From the NCBI RefSeq assembly GCF_031143425.1, contig NC_090444.1, forward strand, positions 1,314,601,324 through 1,314,665,323: a stretch of DNA of 64,000 bases. Direction: 5' to 3'. Origin of the DNA: Pleurodeles waltl. Taxonomy: Eukaryota; Chordata; Amphibia; Caudata; Salamandridae. A program made the position numbers and the translations under genes. Under the pieces are notes generated by a model. It was not told where the DNA came from. It was given only the letters and a program-made list of their open reading frames with translations, and did not search any database. Positions 23,158 to 33,212 of the stretch are shown here, one piece after another (positions within the stretch are counted from its first letter, which is position 1; each line of letters begins with the position of its first letter).

Positions 23158-23346
23158 CGTAAAAAAAGTCCCGGAATGCAGGTGCTCCACACAGCGGTCC
23201 TGGGTGGGCTCCGAGAGGCCCTAATACAACCTCCTACACTCCCTTAGATATCAGGAGAACCAGGACACCTCCAATGTGAAAATGTAATTTATTTCAGCAC
23301 AAACATCCAACGTGTTTTGGCAACAGCCTTACTCATGGATAAGCTA
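23155..23346 (-). mobile_element. Penelope-like element end with decayed hammerhead-like motif
   Basis: The segment lies between two (TA)n tracts, with the 14-base CTCCTTTGTTTTTT on each side (23078-23091 and 23347-23360). On the minus strand it contains ATGAGTAAGGCTGTTGCCAA followed by AACACGTTGGATG. This resembles the hammerhead core known in amphibian Penelope-like repeats (CUGANGA, a GGC-loop-GCC stem, GAAAC). The stem GGC-TGTT-GCC is intact, while both catalytic boxes carry substitutions. The downstream GTGCTGAAATAAATTAC is the usual neighbour of this motif. The assignment rests on motif memory. Confidence 0.5.
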
Positions 23347-23354
23347 CTCCTTTG

Positions 23355-23360
<6 letters not shown>

Positions 23361-23433
<73 letters not shown>
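23361..23433. repeat. (AT)n microsatellite
   Basis: A second long uninterrupted AT tract, about 36 dinucleotides, directly after the second CTCCTTTGTTTTTT. Confidence 0.98.
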
Positions 23434-23437
<4 letters not shown>

Positions 23438-24050
23438 CGTATTTACTCATTTATACTGGTTTAATGTATGTGTTTATGGTTTTATGTAAACCGAAATAAA
23501 CTTATGCTGAAATGTAATTGCATCCTGAGGGCAATTTCCTTGACATGTCAGACAGCAAGTAGAACACATCATAATTATGGGTGGTTATCACTGGCATGGC
23601 ATTGGCCATACCAGCTCGAAAAAACCCACAAATATCCTTTGGTTCAGCCTTCGATTTCTTGCTAAATAACACACAAAAGTACCTACTTGCCGTGCCTTGC
23701 TTTCTCTTGGCAGCAATAAACACAATATATGAGGTATCTGCGTGTGCACAGAAATCACACTTCATTGTCCTGTTGAAATTTGAAGAGGTATATATTGGGT
23801 TTTACAGTCACTTAGTAAGTAGGAAAAGTGACTACGGCATACCAAACATGCCAATGCTTTCAATAGTGATTGTGAAGGATACCCACAAAAACAAAATAGA
23901 GTCAAATGGGATATTTTAAGACTGCTTTTCAGGGCTATTGCCCGGGTAACAAAAGGTTTTGGAGATAATATTAAAATGGAGTTCATTAACTGATTGAATA
24001 CTTCACGATTTTCCACACTGCACAAAAGCATTTACCAGCAGGTAATTTCA
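23434..24050. other. unrecognised sequence with an open plus-strand frame
   Basis: A 112-codon plus frame (23581-23919) and an overlapping 87-codon minus frame (23765-23502) are both open. Neither shows a motif I can name, and neither has convincing splice junctions. I regard it as repeat-derived or chance. Confidence 0.35.
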
Positions 24051-24283
24051 AGGGCCCGATTCAGAAAGATTTTTTTATGCACAGGCTCATCCTACGCTGA
24101 CGCGTGAGTTGCCCCAGGACTAATTAACAAAGCATTTTTCATGAGTAGGCGTGTCTAACTTCAGGGATATGCGTGCCTTACTCCTGATTTAACAGGAGTA
24201 AGACTTGATTATAAAGGTCTTCATAAACATGCTTTGCTACTGGTAATTACTCACAGCACAGGAAATGCTTTTGAATCAGGCCT
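24051..24283. mobile_element. short MITE-like element
   Basis: The ends AGGGCCCGATTCA (24051) and TGAATCAGGCCT (24272-24283) are inverted copies of one another. The interior is non-coding and includes the small hairpin TTACTCCTGATTTAACAGGAGTAA (24180-24203). The flanking 3-mers (TCA and CGA) do not form a clear duplication. The terminal pattern resembles the Harbinger-type MITEs at 27.8 kb and 28.6 kb. Confidence 0.6.
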
Positions 24284-24989
24284 CGAAGCTCCTTAACAAC
24301 TCACATCTAAGACAGGAGTACGATAAAGTTACTTATGGAATGGTTTGTGAATTGGGCCCAAAGTGCGTGGCTTAGTTCAAAGACAATTTTCTCGGGATCA
24401 CTCGCAGTACCTCTGGTTACAGCATTGTTCCTTGCCTTGCATTCCCAGTTCGTGGCAATCATGTGCAAAACCCCAGTTCCCAGTCGTAACAATCATGTGC
24501 AAAAACTGGAGGCTACATGGGCAAGCCGTCAAAAAACTGATTTCTTGCGAAAGCAGTGAGAAGCCAATAGCCAGGCCTCTTTGCAAGTTAATGAATTGAG
24601 TGAAACAGCGGCATAGACAACTTGGCCCATGGCTGCCTATTTTGCAACTTAAGTAAAAAAAACACCCCATTACGTGTTCAGACTACACTCAATACTACTT
24701 TTCACGTTTTAGGGACAGTGCTCCAACATTTTATTCAATGACCAAAACAACACACACACTTTTTAAAACTTCCAGATGAAATGACCAAAGTCTAGTTTTA
24801 GGCACAAACAAATAGCTTGTATTCTTGGTGTAATATTATTGCAAAACTTTTTCATTTTATTGGTTCATCGACTCAAGTGTTTAGGAAGGTAAAAGGTGCA
24901 TTTGTGCTCACTTATATAGCAGTCATAATCGAGAGATACGAAACGGATAAATGCTTCGACACCGCACACCCACGCCGCCTCCATCTTAC
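24284..24989. other. intron or 3' flank of CFAP206, no element recognised
   Basis: This lies immediately downstream (minus sense) of the last CFAP206 exon found. A short direct repeat CAATCATGTGCAAAA occurs at 24457 and 24490. No coding exon continuing the protein was found here. Confidence 0.4.
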
Positions 24990-25183
24990 CTGGGAATAAG
25001 GGGTAATGGATGCAAACTGCTGGTGAAGTTCGAGAAGCTGAATTAATTCAGCAGACTGCTTAGCTTTCTCTCCAATTAAAGAGATATATTTGTCAGGATT
25101 CTGTGCAAATTCAGATGCAGATTCCTTGGAACTGAAAATGTAAAATTTTTCATTGTGTTTTAAAATTCCAACGTCGGGATTAC
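24990..25183 (-). CDS. CFAP206: CFAP206 exon D
   Basis: The exon reads, after two bases completing a Gly codon, NPDVGILKHNEKFYIFSSKE, then SASEFAQNPDKYISLIGEKA and AELIQLLELHQQFASITPYS, ending at a Gln codon. This matches the late part of CFAP206, where the family has a conserved NPDxYI and LIQLLELHQQF helix. The acceptor is AATTTTCTTTAG and the donor is CAG|GTAAGATGG (24989-24981). It enters in phase 1 and leaves in phase 0. An internal TTTTCAG (codons for Phe-Ser) mimics an acceptor, but using it would lose the conserved NPDVGIL segment. Confidence 0.95.
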
Positions 25184-25930
25184 CTAAAGAAAATTGGGAG
25201 CAAACAGAGTAAAATTAGGTAATGTAATAAGACGGTAATTGCCATCACTGATAATGCACCTCCTTTATTCTCATTTAGGATGTGTGCAGTGGAAGTTGGC
25301 TGCAGGGCCCAACCCACCACAGGTCACTGCTGTCCAGCCTCTGGCGTGCGTATTGGGACTTACTGGCAGGGATTGTCCATTGGTTAGGTCCTGCGCCTAA
25401 CCTGCAGCAAGAAGCCAACCCTCGCTTCGCATGACCTTTAAGCAGCCAAGAGGGAGAAACCCCCCCCACACATTGTTTTTTTCTCCATTTTTTAGCATTC
25501 ACAATCCCATACAGCCACTTCGGCCCTTACTTAACATCAATGGATTCTGTGACTTAGAACACAACATGTTTGCCCACTGGGAGTGGGGTTTGGGAACACT
25601 GAGGCGAGGTTGGAAATTTCGGATCCTTTCTGTGGTTGGGAAACCCTGCCAAAGGGTCCACAAACCCATGGCAATTCTATTTTTTTTTTAAATTTTGGAC
25701 CCAACCCACTTTAAGCTAGGGAGTGAGCAGATATTCCCCCAAACACCTTATGGCTCCTTCAGTTTTTTTTCAGGGCTAGGGGACTGAGTCCCTTGTCTTC
25801 TAACAGCAGGCACAACAAAACTTTCTAAGTTACAAATTGAAGCAAACAGAGGACTGTCGAGTACTGGTCATTCAAGTACTCATAGTCCCCTCACAAGTCT
25901 CCAACTAAATAAAAGTAATGAAGAATCCCA
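25184..25930 (-). other. CFAP206 intron C-D, proximal part
   Basis: Unique-looking intron with no recognised element. A C-run (about 25461-25467) and T-runs (25680-25689, 25763-25771) are the only notable tracts. Confidence 0.45.
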
Positions 25931-27796
25931 TGTTGGATGCCAAATGCCTTTTTTGTATAGTTACTCCTATTTTTTCTGGAATGATGCTGTTGCTGTTTTT
26001 GACTCTGTAACACCGGGATATTGCTAACCAGTGCATGTTCTCTGACCCCTAAAACATGTTGAAATTAGCTACTCTCCTGGATGGCATATTTAACTTACCT
26101 ATATGTTCCTAGTATGTGGTACAAAAATGTACCCAGCGCCTTTTAGTTTAATATCACTAATGGACTGCAGCACATATTGTGCCACCACTAAAGTGACATT
26201 CCAAAACATATCTCAAGGCCTGCTCATGCAGCCTGTGTATGCAGTGCTAAAATTGCTAATTCTACCTGGCAAAAAAACCTCTTGCCCAGCCTAAACCTTA
26301 TTAATACCTATAGGTCACCCCTTAGATAGGCCCTAAATGGCCACAGGACATGATGCATGGTATTTAAAAAGTAGGACATGCACATTCTATGGTTTACATG
26401 TCCTGGCAGTGAATGACCTTGAAAATCGTTTTTCAATGGGTCAAGTCTGCCTCTCCCAGAGAAAAACACTGGATTACAATATAACACTTTATAATGCTAA
26501 AGTTCAGCTTCAGATTTACTAGAAGAATGATTCAAGAACTTGTTTTATTATTAATTTAATATCCAACTTAATGATAAGTCAGATTTTATACTAGTGTTTT
26601 GAAAATTAGATTTTTAGAAAGTTTTAATTTCCTGCTTGGGACAAATGTTTTTTTGTGCCAGTGTTGATTGTCACCCAGGAGCTGAATGGATCCTAGACTA
26701 GGTGTGAAGTGTCTCCCAGGGCTAAGAAATAAGGAGAAGGTTTGGCCTTAACCTGAAATAATGGCAATATGGGCTATGCCAAGCAATGTCATTAACTTCA
26801 AAGCATGCCTACCCTATCACAGGCAGATGCACCTTCACACCTGGGCCTGTCCTCTCTAATGTCTTGCTAGCCAGCCAGACCCCAGTCCCAGGGGGAGGCG
26901 AGCTGCCCCCAGAATTGGTCTGGTTTGGTGTGATCACAAGGGTGGGACTGCCCCTTATCATAGCCACACCCCTGGGTGAGCAAAAGGAGGTCTGCACAGG
27001 AGAAGGACATTTCCGTTATGTTCATGTTGGGTAGAGAGGGGTAGTTTGGGATAGTTTACAGTAAAACACACAGAAAGTGCTGCAAAGGTAGGTACGGTAA
27101 CCCTTGTAAACATGTATCCCATTGGTTAGGGAGTGGCCAGTAGTTTCCCCAACATTTATGCCGACATGCTGGCACTGGGCATATGTGTGCCAACTCCGGT
27201 ACCCTCTTCTGAACACTGCTGGACCTGTGGAAGACAGAAGAAGGGCTCTACCTGTTGCTGTGATCAGTGAGGAGAACCCTAAGTGCTAGACCTGCTCCTT
27301 CCTACTTGTACCCAGGACCACAAAGTGGTCTTCAAGGATCACTTGGCTGACCACCTGTTAAGCTACAGGGACAAAAAAGCTGCAAGAAGTCCACTTTCTT
27401 GAACAGCCAAGCTGACCAATTCCAATTGGACCTGCTCTAGATGCTGCTGGGGCTTATACTGGAGTGAGTTCAGACCCCTAAGGTGCTGTGGTTCTTAGAT
27501 AAGTGTCAGAGTTTACTCCAGCTGCGTAACCATAAAAGCTAGCACTTAAAAACTTTTTAAAGGATTTTTGCATGTTGAACCGATCAAAGACAGGAACAAA
27601 CCAGCTAAGTCAGTCAAACAAAGTTCGGTTGCTGCTGAGCCAAAGATTCAGGTTACTCTCCCTCAGAGGTTATCTGCAGCAAAAAACCTGTCTCAGCAGG
27701 ATGTCACAGAGAAGGGATCCATCCTCCTATAGCCTTGCCTTCTTTATCTTGCAATTTTGCCCCTGAAGAGGAATCTGAACTCTAAAAAGTGACTAA

Positions 27797-28415
27797 GGGC
27801 CCGATTATGACTTGGGCGGTCAGACTGCCGGACCGCTATTGCAGCAATTGGGAGAAAGGTGCCAAGCCGGCACCATTCCGACTGCTGTATTATGACAGCA
27901 CCACCGGGCTGGCGGTGTGTCTGCAGCGGTGCCACTGCAGTTACATGCTTCGGCTCCTAAAGTGAGCCTGAAGCACATGCCACCTCAGTGCAGCACAAAA
28001 TGCACATTGGGCACACTGTGTGCCATGCACAATGTTGTGCTTGCTTGGCACACAGCATGCACCAACGATGCAGGCATGGGGGGCACAACAGGTGCCCGCA
28101 GCCACACTGCCTAAATGGGCAAAATCGCCCTGGGGCTCTGTTTGGACCCCTTCCCAGCCTTTCTGCCGAGCTTTTCATGGTGGGATTAAAACGGGTCGTG
28201 ATTATCACAACGGTGCCGACATCAGCACCGCTGTGATAGATCACGCCTTCCCCGACCTCCACCGCTGGGGATCTAGGATCCTGGCGGTTGCAGTGGACTT
28301 GCGGTTGTCCGACCACCATCTTCATAATCTGGCAGTCGGACTATCAAGGAGGCAGTGGTCGGACCACCACTGTGGGTAAGGCGGTCCCAGGACCGCTGAA
28401 CTCGTAATCAGGCCC
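27797..28415. mobile_element. Harbinger-like MITE
   Basis: Terminal inverted repeats GGGCCCGATTATGAC (27797) and the complement of CTCGTAATCAGGCCC (28401-28415) are flanked by TAA on both sides (27794-27796 and 28416-28418). A 3-bp TAA/TTA duplication with GGG-starting ends is characteristic of the PIF/Harbinger superfamily. The interior is non-coding, with many GGCGGT/ACCGCC inverted motifs. It is inserted in family A copy 3. Confidence 0.75.
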
Positions 28416-28644
28416 TAAGTCTGAAGGTAGAAATCTTCACTGGGCGAAGGCACCAAAAGTATCCAGATAGTAAGGGAACATCCTAAGGCACAAATCTTGA
28501 ATTTCTCCCACCCTGAGCCTTCCTGCCAAAACTCAACGGCTTCACTAGGACTTGGGTGGCTATCTGCCCTTGTGGAATGCATCATGGCCACATACCGCTG
28601 CCTAGCCCCACTGAGGAATATTTTACCTCCATTTCAGAGACTTA

Positions 28645-29117
28645 AGGCCTCATTACGAGTTTGGCGGTCTGAAAACCGCCAAAGCTTGCGGTAGCCACAC
28701 TCCTGATGGTCGGGCCACCAGAGGACTGCTGCCACCGCCAGGACCATGGGTCACGACAGGGTGGCGGAGGTCAGAACCGTGGTCAGCCACGGCGGTGCCC
28801 ATGACAGCACTACCATGCTGATCACGAGTCCACTTTCTGCCAGCCCGCTATGGAAAGGCTGGCGGAAAGCGAGTGCTGAGGACCACATGGTGGCCGCTGC
28901 ACTTCCCATGCCCTTTGGGGAGCTGAGGCTGAGGCTGATGCAGTGGCACTGTTTCCGCCAGGCTGAACAGTGGAAATGTCGTATTACAATGTTTCTGCTG
29001 GTCAGCCCGGTGGAAACATTGTAACACAACAGGGGTGAAGCTGCTGGCATGAGGGCAGCCTCGTGCCTGCGAGTTTGGCAGTCCGACAGCTGGAACACCA
29101 AACTCGTTATGAGCCCC
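28645..29117. mobile_element. second Harbinger-like MITE
   Basis: The ends AGGCCTCATTACGAGTTTGG (28645) and the complement of CCAAACTCGTTATGAGCCCC (29098-29117) pair with a few mismatches. The flanks are TTA on the left and TAG on the right, an imperfect 3-bp duplication. The interior shows GGCGGT-type inverted motifs like the element at 27797. The sequence right of each MITE begins with T-A-(A/G)-GTCTGAAGGTA, so the two may have entered related host segments. Confidence 0.65.
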
Positions 29118-29518
29118 TAGGTCTGAAGGTAAAACTTCTGACCAGGATGAATCTGCCTTCTGTATCCGACACATGCTCCATCACGGTCAGCCTTAAACCT
29201 TACACCTGTTCCAGCCTAGCGTGACCTGTTGCCACTGGTTGGCGCTTTGCACTTTTTGGCTCTAAGTTTTGCTAAAACTTTCAAACTTCATATCTACTGT
29301 ACTCCTTATTGGATTTGTGTAATTTTGTTCATTAAAATATTCTCTATTTTTATAAATTGGAGTGGGATTTCTATTGTGCTGTGGTTTTGTCTTTTTAACT
29401 GCTTTGGTATTCTTAAATGCTTTGCATATTTTATTAAGTTAAACCTGTCCACTCTGTGCCATAGCTACCACTGGTTCAGCTCAGGTTTAAATTACTGAAA
29501 CCTTTACTGGACCTAACA

Positions 29519-31145
29519 AGGATGGTGCCATTATTACTTGTGGTGGACTACCATCCACACCAACTGATAATCCACTTTCTCACAACGAAAGATGCATCTT
29601 ATAAAGTGCTGGTGCTTGTGTGCAAAAACGAAAAAGAGTGAGTGATGCAGTCACTCAGATACCAACATTTCTCCCTGGGCTTATCATGTTTTCCAGCTGA
29701 TTAGATTGCCGGGTACGTGATCCCAGGTTTGGGTTTGGAAATCTGAAATGGAGAACGGGAGAAACAGCTAATTCTTTTTTGAACTTGGGTCCGCAGATGC
29801 TATGTGAACTATGGTTTGAGGACCGCACACCAAGTAATGGTATTTCTCTAACTTTTTACCCCTTTTAACTCCATTGGACCCATTGTTGTAACACTAATTA
29901 CCAGAAAATTACTTAACGGGCCAACACCAAAACAAGGCAAAGACACTTCCTTGAGTGAAATTCTACTTTCACCCCAAGTTTGGTGTAACTCCATTCAGCC
30001 CTTTTATCTGTAGAGGTCAGCCAACTAGCCCGTCGGAGTTATGATGGGAAAAGTGACATTTTTGTCCCAAACACTTTTTCCCCACTCCCTTGCTGGATCT
30101 GAACAAAACTTGCCAAGCTTGCCAAACCCAAATCGGATAACCTTTTATTTAATTTTTAAATTTCGAGCAGCTTCACCAACTGGTGCCAAAGTTTCTAAGA
30201 AAACAAATAAAGTGTTTTCAATCGAAACCCTGACCTAACTATTACAACACACTGAGTATGACCAGTCTGTAGTATGTAAAGATACATTACAGGTAACTAT
30301 ATAATATGGTTCAGTATTGCCATCATGAGGTTCTGGTGACACAATAAACCACAAGATTGAAGACTGAGTTGTTTGTATATGTCACCAGAACCCTGCCATG
30401 GCAATACTGGACCATATTTACTGTTCCTTGTTAAGTATTTTTTATATAATAGATGCCAGCCTGCAATTTGTGTACAAAGCCTGTCTTCAGTTTCCTTATT
30501 TCAGCTGAGGTGTGATTTCACTAGTCACCACCTAAGCCTAAATGACATAGCTGCTCAACTGTAATAACACTTGTAAGCTGAGTTTTGCTATCATAATGCC
30601 TCTTGCCAGAGCCAGCAACCAAGCTGGAAGACAGGGCAAAAGTATAATTACAGCTGCAGTTCAAATAACAAAAAACAGAGAATTGACTTGTCATTCTTCT
30701 GATTTTTTTTTAACAAAATGAACAGTGATCAGCAGAAGGAGATATTTTTGGCAATAAGTTTAGTTTTTGGATGTGATAGGTCATAAAAGGAAAGAATCAC
30801 TCTGCATTTTTCTGTATATTCTGAGCTACAGCATTTTTTAAAATCGGATTTACATGAAACAGAATCTAATATAAATTTTCATGTCTGTACCCATGCTATC
30901 TCTTTCATAGGAAAGAGCAAGACACTGAGGACTTTAGAGATTGTGGGAAGCTCAACAGTATGACCATGTATTATAAAGGGATAAAATACCTTATGACGTA
31001 CCTTAAGAGGATATTGAAAGTCAACTCGGAGATCAATAACCTTATAAAAGAACTCAGCGTTTAGCCTCATTCCTCTATGTCGGTCTTGGGAACTTCCTCC
31101 TTACTTTCCCCTCCAGTTCAAGCAACACGGGTAAAAGCATTGGAC
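29519..31145. other. CFAP206 intron C-D, central part
   Basis: No gene is recognised. The stretch 29800-30240 has the composition of an old interspersed repeat (many direct AACTTTTT/CCCCTTTT words). I cannot assign a family. Confidence 0.4.
30303..30418. repeat. 38-bp-arm inverted repeat
   Basis: The arm 30303-30340 (AATATGGTTCAGTATTGCCA onward, ending GGTTCTGGTGAC) pairs with 30381-30418 (GTCACCAGAACC onward, ending GGACCATATT) across a 40-base spacer, with a few mismatches. It is the right size for a small MITE remnant or a transcribed hairpin. Confidence 0.85.
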
Positions 31146-31149
31146 ACTG

Positions 31150-31410
31150 AAGAGGTTAGATCTACAATTCCCACTCCAATCTAAGCTGCACCGGGGAAGG
31201 TGTTGGAGTTTGAAGGGGGTACATTTACTATTCCCACACCAATGTAAGCTACAATAGGAAGGTGCTGGACTTAAACAGGGGTGAATTTACTATTCCTATT
31301 CCAATCTATTTTACATTGGAAAAAACAATAGATATTAAAGGGGTTCAATTTATATAGATATTGAAGGGGTTACATTTACTATTCCCACTTAAATTTAAGC
31401 TACATTAGAA
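31150..31410 (+). repeat. degenerate minisatellite, ~60-75-bp unit
   Basis: About four diverged units share TTACTATTCCCAC, CCAATNTAAGCTACA, GGAAGGTG(T/C)TGGA and AAGGGGTTACATT in order. Unit anchors fall near 31173, 31228, 31290 and 31380. Confidence 0.7.
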
Positions 31411-31429
31411 AAAAAGCATTACACTTTAT

Positions 31430-32290
31430 TGTTTGTGAATAATCTACACCTGATTTCATAAAAGCACACATCCATAAAAGCAGGAAATAAAAAACTAAAT
31501 ACATATAAAATAATATGTTAATTAAAAAAAACATAATTAAAATAACATAATAATAAAACATTTCAAAGTGAAAACATAAAAAATAATTTTAAGAATATGT
31601 AAGATTATTACAAAAACATAATTATCAACTAATATACTCATTTTGCAACAACAAAATATCAACATTAAGACTAACCCATCTTGTCCAAAAGTATATCAAA
31701 ATAAAAAAATAAAAAATAATGAGTATGTTTAAAAAAGAAAACATAATGTAAAAAATCTCAGAAATATCCAAATAAAAAAATATTTTATTTTAATATAACA
31801 TCTATATGTGTAATATTACATAATGTAAAGAGAAGCTATTTTCTATGAACAAATAATCAAATAATTTCGAAAATGTAACATTACAATTAATAACATTTAC
31901 ACATATATATTTTTTAATTGTATTATTTTTTTCAGAACAAATTTAAAATTACTCCCCACACTTGTACCTGTAAACCCTACATCCTGCTAATCAACAAATG
32001 TAAAACATAAACACCTACATAAACAAACTACACCAGTACATATAATACATACATTCTAAATATATTCCCAAATAAAAATGTAGGTTAAAGAAAAAATGTA
32101 AAACACCATACAAAAACTATCCACCCAATTCCTCCTCTCTTAGAAAGAAAAAAAAAAAGAAAAAAAATATAATTTATATATAACACAATGATATCAATAA
32201 ACAATATAACATACAACTATTATAAATACAATATTATTAACAACAATAATAAGAACAACACTAAAAATCAATATTATTCCCTACAATATT
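31430..32290. repeat. extreme A/T-rich low-complexity tract
   Basis: About 860 bases composed almost entirely of A and T, with A-biased runs such as ATAAAAAAATAAAAAATAA and AGAAAAAAAAAAAAGAAAAA. It has no coding potential. It lies in the intron between CFAP206 exons C and D. Confidence 0.9.
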
Positions 32291-33071
32291 CCTGACGAGG
32301 ATACTTTTGATGTCATGGTGTATGAACCCCATGATATAATGGTGAAATGATATTTCAAAGTCGATATTTTGGACAAACTTTAGAAATACAGGTAACATTA
32401 TGCTGGTGCCTTTCTGGACAGAGCACCCAAAAAGCACTTTTCACATATGCTGGCAACATTAATGTGGGAATTTTGTGGGAATTTTGGACACCTTTGGATA
32501 ATACTCCTCAATGCCAGTACCTCATGTCATCTACAATTGCATGATAGAAATGGTCCATGACTAATTTCTAGCCTATGTACTCTATTTCTAGTGCATACGA
32601 AACACGAGCAGTCATATACAGAGGGGCAACACTGTTATCATGCCTGACGGAACTGTAAGTGTTGGCCAAACAGGAATATGCTATGTAGTGAGAACTGTCA
32701 CAGTGCAGACTTTTATATCTTGCTTGTGTGTCCTACATCCGTATCATGGACATTTGTTCCTGCACGTTTGTGGCTCTGGCAGTGTATATGAGTCAACTCA
32801 AGATCACCAAGTAGAAATCTCTCACTTGAGAGCACTGTAGACCATGGACTGGCATAGTCTGTTGTCGAAAGACAGCTACTGTGTTTCACCTTTCATTCAC
32901 CTCCCAAAGAAACTATATACACGCTATTTTCATGCATCACCCCATCCACAAACAAAACTGACTAAAGAAACCTTACAAAATGATGATGAGGAACAGAGAA
33001 ACACAGAGTGTCGTCTTCTCCACTTATCATGCATTAGAAAAGTTTATACATTTTTGATTAATTCAACATAC
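32291..33071. other. CFAP206 intron C-D, distal part
   Basis: No element or exon is recognised. Open frames at 32640-32840 and 32844-33134 have no family resemblance. The second overlaps exon C on the opposite strand. Confidence 0.45.
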
Positions 33072-33212
33072 CAGGCAAAAGAAGTCCATCCTGCGCAGCT
33101 AGAGTATATCCACAAAACCCATGATACTGAATAGGAAGTCTCTCAAAGTTAGCTGTGTTTTCTGGGAAAAACCACTCTTGATCTTTGAAATCAGTAACAT
33201 TAATTCGCTTTC
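33072..33212 (-). CDS. CFAP206: CFAP206 exon C
   Basis: After two bases (GA) completing the Gly begun in exon B, it reads KRINVTDFKDQEWFFPENTA, then NFERLPIQYHGFCGYTLAAQ and DGLLLP. It ends with the first base of a Gly codon. This matches the CFAP206 family block with EW-x-[FY]-PE and IQY-x-GFCGYT. The acceptor is TTTTTCTCTGCAG and the donor is G|GTATGTTGAAT (33071 downward). Phases are 1 in and 1 out. The GFCGYT motif is one of the best conserved stretches of the protein, so purifying selection is likely. Confidence 0.96.

Larger units (their letters stand above)
25931..29518 (+). mobile_element. long LTR-like repeat, family A copy 3, with two nested MITEs
   Basis: The third family member runs in the orientation of copy 2. 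It starts near TGTTGGATGCC (25931) and ends at CTAACA (29513-29518), matching the CTAACA terminus of the family. It keeps GCACATATTGTGCCACC (about 26169), AAACATATCTCAAGGCCTGC (about 26205) and a late block (29310-29518) resembling the complement of 936-1200 in copy 1. Two foreign insertions (27797-28415 and 28645-29117) account for about 1.1 kb, which leaves about 2.5 kb of host repeat, close to the 2.35 kb of copy 1. It has no coding capacity. Confidence 0.6.

Noticed and set aside
23026..23499. Open frames with long Tyr-Ile strings on both strands
   Set aside because: They are translations of (TA)n microsatellites, not proteins.
25130..25142. TTTTCAG inside CFAP206 exon D as a splice acceptor
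   Set aside because: Using it removes the conserved NPDVGIL segment and breaks the phase with exon C; the upstream TTTCTTTAG fits both.
32844..33134. 96-codon plus-strand frame overlapping CFAP206 exon C
   Set aside because: The opposite strand carries the conserved, properly spliced exon; this frame has no homology.
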